A stretch of 6,606 bases of DNA from positions 1 to 6,606 of the forward strand of contig JAGVLI010000452.1 of the NCBI GenBank assembly GCA_020054355.1, in the 5' to 3' direction. Below, piece by piece: positions 1 through 5,661 of this stretch. Each line of letters opens with the position of its first letter. Positions within the stretch are counted from its first letter, which is position 1. This DNA comes from Planctomycetales bacterium (GTDB taxonomy: Bacteria; Planctomycetota; Planctomycetia; Gemmatales; Gemmataceae). Made by a program: the position numbers and the translations under genes. Under the pieces are notes generated by a model, which saw nothing but the letters and a program-made list of their open reading frames with translations, searched no databases and had not been told where the DNA came from.

Positions 1-1
1 C

Positions 2-361
2 ATCCTGCTCGCCGACGACGAGCCGATGATCCGCAAATTAGGCAAGACGATCCTGGAGCGCTATGGCTACCATGTGCTGCTGGCGGAAGACGGCCTGGAG
101 GCCGTGCAGCTGTACGAACGGGAAAGGGAACGGATCGGCCTGGTGCTGCTGGACTTGACGATGCCGCGCCTCTCCGGGCACGATGCCTTGCAGCACCTGT
201 TGCAGCTGGACCCGCTGGTCCGCGTGGTCTTCGCCAGCGGCTACTCGGCGGAACATCTGGACCAGAGCTATCACAAGCGGGTGATGGGCTTCATCAACAA
301 GCCGTTCCGCCCGGAGCAGCTGGCGCAGGTGGTGCGGGAAGTCCTGGATCAGCCCGGCTGA
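2..361 (+). CDS. Response-regulator receiver domain, C-terminal part of a gene cut by the window edge (probably a hybrid histidine kinase)
   Basis: The frame is open from base 2 to a TGA at 359-361, so the gene enters from the left. It encodes about 119 residues that make up nearly a whole CheY-like receiver domain. The acidic pocket reads LLADDEP (Asp-Asp-Glu, codons at 14-22). The phosphoacceptor is the Asp in LVLLDLTMP (codon 152-154). The switch Ser lies in VVFASGYS and the conserved Lys in FINKPF. The domain would accept a phosphoryl group from a histidine kinase in the cytoplasm. The protein stops straight after the last helix of the domain with no DNA-binding output. That fits the C-terminal receiver of a hybrid sensor kinase, or less likely a stand-alone receiver whose start lies just outside. 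An internal ATG at 26 is not a credible start because it falls inside the first strand-helix of the domain and after the acidic pocket. The domain call is firm; the full-length architecture is inferred. Confidence 0.9.
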   Translation: MLLADDEPMIRKLGKTILERYGYHVLLAEDGLEAVQLYERERERIGLVLLDLTMPRLSGHDALQHLLQLDPLVRVVFASGYSAEHLDQSYHKRVMGFINKPFRPEQLAQVVREVLDQPG

Positions 362-378
362 GAGTGAGCGGGCCATTC

Positions 379-440
379 GTAGGGTCCGCTGTGCGGACCA
401 CGGCATGACGGGAATTGGAATGATTCAAGGTCCGCACAGC
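379..440. repeat. REP-like unit 1, right arm truncated
   Basis: The left arm is 379-399, the spacer 400-428 and the partial right arm 429-440. The right arm has only 12 of the expected 21 nt, so its CTAC end is missing and unit 2 begins two bases later. The leftover 12 nt (429-440) are perfectly complementary to 452-463 in the left arm of unit 2. They could therefore fold into a 12-bp stem with an 11-nt loop that competes with the long hairpin of unit 2. The junction looks like an internal deletion between tandem copies. Confidence 0.8.
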
Positions 441-442
441 TC

Positions 443-513
443 GTAGGGTCCGCTGTGCGGACCACGGCATGACGGGAATGGCAAGGGTTGAAGGTCCGCA
501 CAGCGGACCCTAC
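443..513. repeat. REP-like unit 2, intact perfect inverted repeat
   Basis: The left arm 443-463 and right arm 493-513 are perfect reverse complements over 21 bp, with a 29-nt spacer (464-492). Each arm can alternatively close on itself with a 7-bp stem and a 3-nt loop. The region can thus form one long hairpin or two short ones. This is the best-preserved copy and the best query for finding other members of the family. Confidence 0.85.
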
Positions 514-532
514 AAGAATTGGACGAGGTTTC

Positions 533-603
533 GTAGGGTGCGCCGTGCGGACCACGGAATAACGGGAATTTTAATGATCGAAGGTCCGCACAGCGGACCC
601 TGC
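533..603. repeat. REP-like unit 3, diverged arms
   Basis: The left arm 533-553 differs from unit 2 at two positions (GTAGGGTGCGCCG instead of GTAGGGTCCGCTG). The right arm 583-603 ends CTGC instead of CTAC. The spacer (554-582) keeps the 29-nt length but differs in the middle. The conserved trailing segment runs to about 616-622, only some 20 bp before the start codon of the PrsW-like gene, so the repeat forms most of that gene's upstream region. Confidence 0.8.
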
Positions 604-625
604 AAGCATTGGACGATGTGCCGCC

Positions 626-630
626 AGAGG
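626..630 (+). promoter_or_regulatory. Ribosome binding site that fixes the PrsW-like start
   Basis: AGAGG sits 8 nt upstream of the ATG at 639. The frame is also open ten codons further back to a TTG at 609, but that TTG lies in the trailing part of repeat unit 3 and has no Shine-Dalgarno sequence. The ATG at 639 also puts the zinc-ribbon cysteines right at the N terminus, as expected for such proteins. Confidence 0.6.
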
Positions 631-638
631 TGTCAGCC

Positions 639-1874
639 ATGATTATCGACGTGAAGTGCCCGTGCGGCAAGAAGTTCATCGCCAACGAAGACCTGGCCGG
701 CCAGACCATTACCTGCATCCGCTGTAACCGAGAGCTGGTCGTGCCCGCGCCGGCCGCCCCGCGCCAACCCGCGGATGGAGCGGCAGCCGTCCCGGAGTCG
801 GCGGACGAAACGACATCGGTGGTGGCGTCGGCCCGCGATTCCATGTACTGGTTCTTTCTGCTCTTCTTCATTCCGCTGCTGGTCCTGCTCGCGGAACCGA
901 ATCCGCCCAGCATCAAGAAGCGCATCGAGCGCAGCGTGTCGCCCGAGCAATGGCCGGCCCTGGAGAAGAAGATCGATTCCCGGCGATACACCCTGGATCA
1001 GATCATCAACGAGTTGCCCAACAAGCGGGTCAAAGGCTCGTTTCTGCCGCGCAGCACGTCCTGGCACTGGGCGTTCGCCGCCGTGGGCGCTGTCGTCTTC
1101 TGGAGTCTGGTCGTTTCCTGTTTCCCGCCCGGCGTCACCGAGCCGCGCTATCTCGTGTACGTCGGCGTGGCCACGGGCACGGTCGGCATCTGCCTGTTCC
1201 TCACCGCGCATCTGCTGCCGTTTCTGGCCATCTTCGTGCAGATGTGCATGGTTCGGGCGGAAGATCCCGACAGCGACTTCCTGGTGGTCTTCGCTGGCTT
1301 CACCTTCGGCGTCGGCATGCTTGAGGAAGCCTGCAAGCTGCTGCCCGTGATCTGGTACTACTATCGCCACCATACCATCACCTGGCGGCTGGCCTGCCTG
1401 TGGGGCCTGGCTTCCGGCGCCGGCTTCGGCATTTCCGAGGGCATCGTCTATTCCGAGCAGTTCTACAACGGCGTCGAGACCGCTCCGATCTACATCGTGC
1501 GCTTCGCCTCCTGCGTCGCGCTGCATGCCATCTGGACCGGCTCGGCGGGCATCGCCCTGGCCAGCAACCAGGAACTCTGGCAGGAATGGCTGCGCGGCCA
1601 CTATCAGGGCGACCTCTACAAGGTGGGACACGAAGCCCGCATCGAGAGCAAGGAGACGGCGGCCGTGCAGTACACGCTGCTGGCGATGGCGGTGCTGCGC
1701 GTGATCGCCGTGCCCATGTTCCTGCACGGCCTGTACGATGCCGCCCTGACCCGCGAGTTGCACTTCCTGGCCCTGCTCACGGCCGGCCTCAGCTTCGCCT
1801 GGCTGGCCTGGCAGATCGAAAGCTGCCGCAGGCTGGAACGGCCGAAGGCGGAACTGGAGCAGGAAGCGGCGTGA
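639..1874 (+). CDS. Zinc-ribbon / PrsW-family intramembrane metalloprotease
   Basis: This 411-residue membrane protein is a predicted glutamic-type/metallo intramembrane protease of the PrsW family. Residues 7-29 form a small zinc ribbon: CPCG (Cys7, Cys9) and CIRC (Cys26, Cys29), typical of planctomycete proteins. A Pro/Ala-rich linker follows. A first membrane segment lies at about 69-86, then a soluble helical stretch (about 88-140), then seven or so further membrane helices from 143 to 393. The four PrsW motifs are present in order: EEACK at 229-233, FGISE at 263-267, HAIWT at 296-300 and HGLYD at 363-367, so the active site looks intact. PrsW in Bacillus cuts the anti-sigma factor RsiW at site 1; the substrate here is unknown. 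Bacillus PrsW lacks a zinc ribbon, and the ribbon could recruit a partner or substrate. The stop is 7 bp from the 3' end of the convergent gene on the other strand. The family call is firm; the role is inferred. Confidence 0.88.
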   Translation: MIIDVKCPCGKKFIANEDLAGQTITCIRCNRELVVPAPAAPRQPADGAAAVPESADETTSVVASARDSMYWFFLLFFIPLLVLLAEPNPPSIKKRIERSVSPEQWPALEKKIDSRRYTLDQIINELPNKRVKGSFLPRSTSWHWAFAAVGAVVFWSLVVSCFPPGVTEPRYLVYVGVATGTVGICLFLTAHLLPFLAIFVQMCMVRAEDPDSDFLVVFAGFTFGVGMLEEACKLLPVIWYYYRHHTITWRLACLWGLASGAGFGISEGIVYSEQFYNGVETAPIYIVRFASCVALHAIWTGSAGIALASNQELWQEWLRGHYQGDLYKVGHEARIESKETAAVQYTLLAMAVLRVIAVPMFLHGLYDAALTRELHFLALLTAGLSFAWLAWQIESCRRLERPKAELEQEAA

Positions 1875-1881
1875 CGGCGAA

Positions 1882-2097
1882 TCACTGTCCTTCGGGCGCG
1901 GCGGGATTCTCGTCCGTCCCGTCGGTCTTCGGTGGCTCGACTGGATCGATTTCCAGCTCGATCAGCGGAACGAGCCGCAGCAGCGGCCTGGAGCTGGCAA
2001 GCTGACGAATCACCTCAAGCGGCGGATTTGGCAGCGTGATTGCCTTCGGCTCCACCATTTCTTCTGGTCCATGCACCCAGCCATTTCGAATAAACAT
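1882..2097 (-). CDS. Small hypothetical protein (71 residues), second gene of a minus-strand pair
   Basis: I do not recognise this protein. It starts at the ATG read from 2097 and ends at TGA (1884-1882). The sequence looks like a real soluble protein: MFIRNGWVHGPEEMVEPKAI, then a Pro-rich turn (LPNPP), a helix, a hydrophobic strand-like stretch (LLRLVPLIELEID), and a disordered acidic/proline tail ending NPAAPEGQ. It lies 21 nt downstream of, and in the same frame as, the DUF6941-like gene, so the two are probably co-transcribed. A GGGG about 9 nt upstream of the ATG could serve as a weak ribosome binding site. Because the frames match, it could also be the tail of that gene cut off by a TGA at 2121-2119; the upstream product already has a plausible full length, so two genes is my preferred reading. 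It converges with the PrsW-like gene with a 7-bp gap. Confidence 0.55.
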   Translation of the reverse strand: MFIRNGWVHGPEEMVEPKAITLPNPPLEVIRQLASSRPLLRLVPLIELEIDPVEPPKTDGTDENPAAPEGQ

Positions 2098-2118
2098 TGC
2101 AAGTACCCCAATCGAGGA

Positions 2119-2532
2119 TCAAAGCCGACCGTTGGTCGATCTGCGCCAGACAAATAAGCGCCGTTCGCGCAAGAGTTGTCCAGCCGCCAGCAATTGCAGG
2201 AGGTACTCTCCCGCTTCCGGAAACACCACATTGTCCTGATAGAAGGCGTGTTCCGAGGCAGCGGCTTGATCGGAAAAACGCATGACGGCGTTGCTCTCGA
2301 AGATAGCTGGCCGACTTTGGCCTGCGTCGACAAGTCGCAACGTCATCGGTATTTTTCCACGGCCGTCCGTGAATGCCATGTAAACCAGGAGCGCCGGTTG
2401 CCGCCAAGGAAACACGGGGGCAATGATGGAGGAATAGGTGCCCATGATGGAGAATTTGCCGTTCGCCAGGTCGTGGTAAATGTCGTCCGCGAACAGCAGG
2501 GCAATCACATCAGGCAATCGAATCGTCGCCAT
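2119..2532 (-). CDS. DUF6941-like small protein of unknown function
   Basis: This 137-residue soluble protein opens with MATIRLPDVIALLFADDIYH, then GKFSIMGTYSSIIAP and FPWRQPALLVYMAF. That start (PDVIALLF.DD..., GK.S.MG.Y) resembles what I remember of the DUF6941 family, which has no established function. The middle and C-terminal parts (TLRLVDAG, GEYLLQLLAAGQLL, RRLFVW) have the alternating pattern of a beta-sandwich. No signal peptide, membrane segment or catalytic motif is visible. The start at 2532 has a good Shine-Dalgarno (GGAG, 6 nt upstream). A short frame in phase ends with a TGA inside that Shine-Dalgarno region, three bases before the ATG. A second small ORF follows 21 nt downstream on the same strand. 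The stretch is less GC-rich and less biased in codon use than its neighbours. The gene diverges from the DUF1501 gene across a 233-bp gap. Family identity is from memory only. Confidence 0.7.
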   Translation of the reverse strand: MATIRLPDVIALLFADDIYHDLANGKFSIMGTYSSIIAPVFPWRQPALLVYMAFTDGRGKIPMTLRLVDAGQSRPAIFESNAVMRFSDQAAASEHAFYQDNVVFPEAGEYLLQLLAAGQLLRERRLFVWRRSTNGRL

Positions 2533-2755
2533 CGGTCACTCCGGCGCAATCACCTTCTCCATCCGCTCAGGATACCGCGGAATTCTCCCGCAGGGAAGAC
2601 GCAACGCGAGTCATCTCACCTCAATCGGTGTTCATCCCAGCACGAAAGGTCCAGGCGCGAAGACGGCCAGCCTGCCGTAATCCGCTGGCAATCTCCGTCC
2701 ACCTGGGTTACGCTATTCATCCATAAGTCCTGCCATCCGCCCGCCATCCTGCCGG

Positions 2756-2760
2756 GGAGG
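2756..2760 (+). promoter_or_regulatory. Ribosome binding site of the DUF1501 gene
   Basis: GGAGG, within GGGGAGGAAA, lies 5 nt upstream of the ATG at 2766. It is the strongest Shine-Dalgarno sequence in the window and fixes the start, which also places the twin-arginine motif near the N terminus. Confidence 0.75.
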
Positions 2761-2765
2761 AAATC

Positions 2766-4220
2766 ATGAAGTCCGGTCCCACCAGCTGGCAGCATCCGGT
2801 CCTGGATCGCCGGTCGGTCTTGCAGGCGGGCGCTATCGGCCTGCTCGGCCTGGGCATGAATCACGTCACTGCCTTGCAGTCGTTGGCCGCCGACGAGCGC
2901 GGCAAGAAGAGCAAGGCGCGCACGGTCATCTACATCTTCCTGTCCGGCGGTTTGTCGCAACTGGATAGCTTCGATCTCAAGCCCGACGCCCCGGCTGAGT
3001 TTCGCGGCGAGTTCAAGCCGGCCGCCACGCGAACGCCCGGCATCCAGATTTGCGAACACCTGCCTCTGCTGGCCCAGCGCAGCCAGCACTGGTCGCTGGT
3101 CCGTTCGCTGACACATCCTTCGAACGCCCACTCCGAAGGGCATCAGATGATGCTCAGCGGCCGAACCGAGTTACCGCCAGGCTTCAGCCCGAACATGCCC
3201 CGGCCGTCCGACTGGCCGTCGATCGCTTCCATCGTCAGCGCCGCCACCAAGCCGCGCCACAATCTGCCGCCCGCCGCCGTGCTGCCCGAAAAGCTCGTCC
3301 ACAATTCCGGGCGTGTCATCCCCGGCCAGTTCGCCGGCATGATGGGCAGCCGCCGCGAACCCTGGTTCATCGACGCCTCGCCCTTCGACGGCAAGGCTTA
3401 CGGCGCGTATCCCGAATACGAGTTCGACCATCAGGAACGCCCGCGCGACGTCAAGCGCAAGGCATTCGTCCTGCCGAACCTGTCGTTGCCCGAAGACGTG
3501 GCCGCCAACCGCTTGAGCGACCGGCTCGCCATCCTCAAGCACATCGGCCGGCAGCAAAACAGTCTCGACCGCCTGGCACAATTCGAGAGCTTCGACCGGC
3601 ATCATCAAGGCGCGATTTCACTGCTGACGGATGCCCGCGTCCGGCAAGCGTTCGACGTGATGCATGCCGATGCCAAGGTCCTCGACCGCTACGGCCGTAA
3701 TTCCTTCGGCTGGTCGCTGCTGATGGCCCGCCGTCTGGTGGAAGCCGGCGTCAACCTGGTGCAAGTGAACCTGGGCAACAACGAAACCTGGGACACGCAC
3801 GGCAACGCCTTCCCGCATCTGAAAGACAAGCTGTTTCCGCCGACCGACAAGGCGCTGTCGGCCTTGCTCGACGATCTGCACGAGAGCGGCATGCTGGAAA
3901 ACACGCTGATCGTCATGGGCGGCGAGTTCGGCCGGACGCCGAAGATTTCCGGCCTGGACCAGTTCTACAAGCTGCCGGGCCGCGATCACTGGGGCGCGGT
4001 GCAGACCGTCTTCCTGGCGGGCGGCGGCATCAAGGGCGGCACGGTCGTCGGCACGACCGACAAGATCGGCGGCTATCCCGCCGACAACCCGCAGACGCCC
4101 GAGAACCTGGCCGCCACCATCTATCAATCGCTGGGCATTCCCAAGACCGCCATGTGGCAAGACGCCCAGGACCGACCGCACCACATCTACTGGGGCGAGC
4201 CGATTGCCGGCTTGTCCTGA
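2766..4220 (+). CDS. DUF1501 family protein, Tat-exported
   Basis: This 484-residue protein belongs to the DUF1501 family, which has many members in planctomycetes and falls in the alkaline phosphatase/sulfatase-like fold group. The N terminus has a twin-arginine signal: DRRSVLQAG (Arg15-Arg16) followed by a hydrophobic stretch (AIGLLGLGM), so folded export by the Tat system is likely. Family landmarks follow in order: FLSGGLSQLDSFDLKP (58-73), THPSNAHSEGH (116-126), WDTHGN (342-347), GGEFGRTPKI (385-394) and GRDHWG (405-410). The His/Asp residues in these blocks are the probable metal-site ligands by analogy with alkaline phosphatases. The biochemical activity of DUF1501 proteins is not established. 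These genes usually sit next to a large cytochrome-like DUF1549/DUF1553 (PSCyt1/PSD1) gene; here no such partner lies on either side. A Shine-Dalgarno precedes the start, and a strong intrinsic terminator begins 22 nt after the stop. The protein appears complete. Confidence 0.93.
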   Translation: MKSGPTSWQHPVLDRRSVLQAGAIGLLGLGMNHVTALQSLAADERGKKSKARTVIYIFLSGGLSQLDSFDLKPDAPAEFRGEFKPAATRTPGIQICEHLPLLAQRSQHWSLVRSLTHPSNAHSEGHQMMLSGRTELPPGFSPNMPRPSDWPSIASIVSAATKPRHNLPPAAVLPEKLVHNSGRVIPGQFAGMMGSRREPWFIDASPFDGKAYGAYPEYEFDHQERPRDVKRKAFVLPNLSLPEDVAANRLSDRLAILKHIGRQQNSLDRLAQFESFDRHHQGAISLLTDARVRQAFDVMHADAKVLDRYGRNSFGWSLLMARRLVEAGVNLVQVNLGNNETWDTHGNAFPHLKDKLFPPTDKALSALLDDLHESGMLENTLIVMGGEFGRTPKISGLDQFYKLPGRDHWGAVQTVFLAGGGIKGGTVVGTTDKIGGYPADNPQTPENLAATIYQSLGIPKTAMWQDAQDRPHHIYWGEPIAGLS

Positions 4221-4242
4221 GCCGAGACACTGCACCGATCAC

Positions 4243-4287
4243 GGGGTTTCTTCTCTCGATTGCCGAGCGAAGAAACCCCTTTCTTTT
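4243..4287 (+). terminator. Intrinsic (rho-independent) terminator after the DUF1501 gene
   Basis: The arms GGGGTTTCTT (4243-4252) and AAGAAACCCC (4270-4279) pair over 10 bp. They extend through C4253-G4269, a T/C mismatch, and an inner CTCG/CGAG stem (4255-4258 with 4264-4267) around a 5-nt loop. A T-rich tail TTTCTTTT (4280-4287) follows directly on the plus strand. There is no A-run on the left side, so it should act only in the plus direction. It ends just before the ribosome binding site of the next gene, leaving no room for a separate promoter between them. Confidence 0.85.
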
Positions 4288-4288
4288 C

Positions 4289-4293
4289 GGGAG
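4289..4293 (+). promoter_or_regulatory. Ribosome binding site that fixes the serine hydrolase start
   Basis: GGGAG lies 5 nt upstream of the ATG at 4299. An in-frame TTG at 4260 falls in the loop of the terminator hairpin and would add 13 residues in front of an otherwise clean signal peptide, so the ATG at 4299 is chosen. Confidence 0.65.
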
Positions 4294-4298
4294 ACGTC

Positions 4299-5444
4299 AT
4301 GCGCACCTGGAGTCTGCTACTCGCAGTCTGCTTTAGCTTGGGGCTGGTCGCCCCCGGCCAGGCCCAGCAGCCAGTGGTCAAGCTGGCCGATTACTTCCCG
4401 CCGCCCGAATCCAAGGGCGGTTGGCGGACGTTGCTGCCCAAGAGCGGCCCGCCCGACGCCAAGCAGAAGGACGAAATCCGCACCGTCGCGGGGGTTGATT
4501 ACGACAAGCTGCTGGCCGCCTGGGAACACAATCTCACGGGCGAAGGCGCTACCGGCCTGCTCGTCATCCGCAAGGGTCAGGTGGTCGGCGAATGGTACAA
4601 GGACTGCGACCGAGACAAGACCTTCAACATCTATTCCAGCTCCAAGGCCTACACCAGTCTGGCTTTTGGGCTGATTCTCGCGGATTTCGGCAACATGCTG
4701 CCCGGCGGCAAGAAGCTGACCCTCGATACCAAAGTGTGCAATCAGGAATGGCTGCCCGAAGCGCTGCCGTTGTCCGACCCGAAAAAGGCCGACATCACGG
4801 TGCGCAACCTGCTGAACATGGCATCCGGCCTCGGCGCCGAGGCGATGCCGATGGAAGCGCCCTTCGAGACGGCGCTGGGCAAAACCGAAGGCTCGCCGTT
4901 CGCCAAGCTCAAGGGCGATCCGGGCACGCTCTACAACTACAGCAACGCCGGCGTGGCGCATCTGGTGCTGGTCTTCCAGCGGGCAGCGGGCAAGGACTTG
5001 TTCCCCTTCATGAAGGAAAAGGTGCTGGACCCGGTCGGCATGGAGAAGATCACCTGGACGCCGCTCGGCGGCAACGGCAAGATCGGCCCGTACAGTCAAG
5101 GCTATAGCGGCATCCTCACCACTCCCCGCGAACACGCCCGCTTCTGCTACCTGGCGCTGCACAAGGGCCAGTGGGCCGGCAAGCGCATCGCTCCGGAGAA
5201 GTACTATGATTTCGCCTGGGAAGGCCAGAAGATCAAGCCGGAATATGGCGCGCAATGGTGGGTGCAGCCGCGCCACAAGGACGCCCCGAAGGACCTGGTG
5301 CAGACCGCCGGGGCGCGCAACAACCACGGCTATGCGGTGCCGAGCCTCGACCTAGTCTTCGTCCGCGTCGGCGACGGCAACAAGTATCCCAAGGACTTCG
5401 AGCAGGAACTGGTCAAGAAGGTGCTGGCGGCGGTCGTGAAGTGA
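4299..5444 (+). CDS. Exported serine hydrolase, beta-lactamase / penicillin-binding-protein fold
   Basis: This 381-residue protein starts with a Sec signal peptide (MRTWSLLLAV, then CFSLGLVAPGQA) with likely cleavage after Ala22, so it acts outside the cytoplasmic membrane. It carries the class C beta-lactamase/esterase catalytic set. The SxxK motif is SSSK (nucleophile Ser113, Lys116). The YxN motif is YSN (Tyr214-Asn216). In place of KTG there is an HGY triad at 343-345, in NNHGYAVPSLDLVFVRVGDG (341-360). Proteins of this broad family (Pfam beta-lactamase, PF00144) include beta-lactamases, D-aminopeptidases and carboxylesterases; the sequence does not say which substrate applies. HxG-like variants are common among the esterase/peptidase members, so true antibiotic resistance is not implied. 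The length is normal and the core looks complete. It lies 78 nt after the DUF1501 gene with a strong terminator in the gap, so transcription may depend on read-through or on a promoter inside the preceding gene. A nested palindrome follows about 40 nt after the stop. Confidence 0.92.
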   Translation: MRTWSLLLAVCFSLGLVAPGQAQQPVVKLADYFPPPESKGGWRTLLPKSGPPDAKQKDEIRTVAGVDYDKLLAAWEHNLTGEGATGLLVIRKGQVVGEWYKDCDRDKTFNIYSSSKAYTSLAFGLILADFGNMLPGGKKLTLDTKVCNQEWLPEALPLSDPKKADITVRNLLNMASGLGAEAMPMEAPFETALGKTEGSPFAKLKGDPGTLYNYSNAGVAHLVLVFQRAAGKDLFPFMKEKVLDPVGMEKITWTPLGGNGKIGPYSQGYSGILTTPREHARFCYLALHKGQWAGKRIAPEKYYDFAWEGQKIKPEYGAQWWVQPRHKDAPKDLVQTAGARNNHGYAVPSLDLVFVRVGDGNKYPKDFEQELVKKVLAAVVK

Positions 5445-5482
5445 TGCCGCTCGCGGCTTTGAGCGAACGGAAACCATGAAAC

Positions 5483-5531
5483 GTAGGTCAGGCTTTCCAG
5501 CCTGACTGTCAGGCTGGAAAGCCTGACCTAC
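5483..5531. repeat. Compact REP-like palindrome, second family
   Basis: The arms 5483-5506 and 5508-5531 are perfect reverse complements over 24 bp around a single T (5507). Each arm holds its own palindrome: GTCAGGCT-TTCC-AGCCTGAC on the left and GTCAGGCT-GGAA-AGCCTGAC on the right. The element can therefore form one long cruciform or two adjacent 8-bp hairpins. It starts GTAGG and ends CCTAC, as the 379-622 array does, although the rest is unrelated. It lies 38 nt after the serine hydrolase stop. It could help to end or stabilise that transcript, but the T-run of a classical terminator is absent. Confidence 0.88.
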
Positions 5532-5661
5532 ATCATTGCTTCCGAACGCTCTTAGCGGATGTTCTGGGCGCGCCGGGCGCGGTATGCTAGCCTCTGGGCT
5601 GGCGGATCGCGCCCGTCGTGTTCTCTCCCGGCGCTCCGCGGCCCACCCTCGGCTGGCAGCC

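Larger units (their letters stand above)
379..622. repeat. Array of three REP/BIME-like palindromic units
   Basis: Three related units lie head to tail between the receiver gene and the PrsW-like gene. Each has a 21-nt left arm that begins GTAGG, a spacer of exactly 29 nt (starting ACGGMAT and containing ACGGGAAT), and an inverted right arm ending in CTAC or a variant. Each arm is itself self-complementary: GGTCCGC-TGT-GCGGACC on the left and its mirror on the right. Units 2 and 3 repeat with a 90-bp period (443-532 and 533-622), because the segment after the right arm is also conserved (AAGAATTGGACGA versus AAGCATTGGACGA). Unit 1 lacks the last 9 nt of its right arm and the linker. A GTAG foot next to a hairpin, in inverted pairs, is the known layout of REP elements arranged as BIMEs. 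In transcripts such hairpins can affect mRNA stability or termination. That role is inferred here. No T-run follows the stems. Confidence 0.85.

Noticed and set aside
379..622. CRISPR array
   Set aside because: Repeats are inverted pairs within each unit and the spacers are similar in sequence to one another. There are no unique spacers and no cas gene.
633..1763. Long minus-strand open frame of 376 codons opposite the PrsW gene
   Set aside because: GC-rich antisense shadow rich in His, Gln, Asp and Arg with no domain. The plus strand carries all four protease motifs.
2685..2714. Candidate promoter for the DUF1501 gene: CTGGCA (2685-2690), 18 nt, TACGCT (2709-2714)
   Set aside because: Only partial matches to the sigma-70 consensus. 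Planctomycete promoter sequences are poorly known, so I could not support it as a feature.
4299..5444. Antibiotic-resistance beta-lactamase
   Set aside because: The SxxK and YxN motifs define only the fold. The third motif is HGY, not KTG, and the broad family is mostly esterases and peptidases.
5445..5540. Intrinsic terminator after the serine hydrolase
   Set aside because: The stem is very strong but no T-run follows on either strand (CATCATTGC follows on the plus strand). It fits a REP-like element better, though it may still stop or stabilise transcripts.
5583..5588. TATGCT as a -10 box for the sigma gene
   Set aside because: A reasonable -10 match, but no acceptable -35 at 16-18 nt upstream.
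5536..5661. In-frame N-terminal extension of the sigma factor (TTG 5536 or ATG 5584)
   Set aside because: The extra residues are Arg/Ala/Gly-rich, unlike the family. They lack ribosome binding sites, and the TTG lies at the edge of the palindrome.
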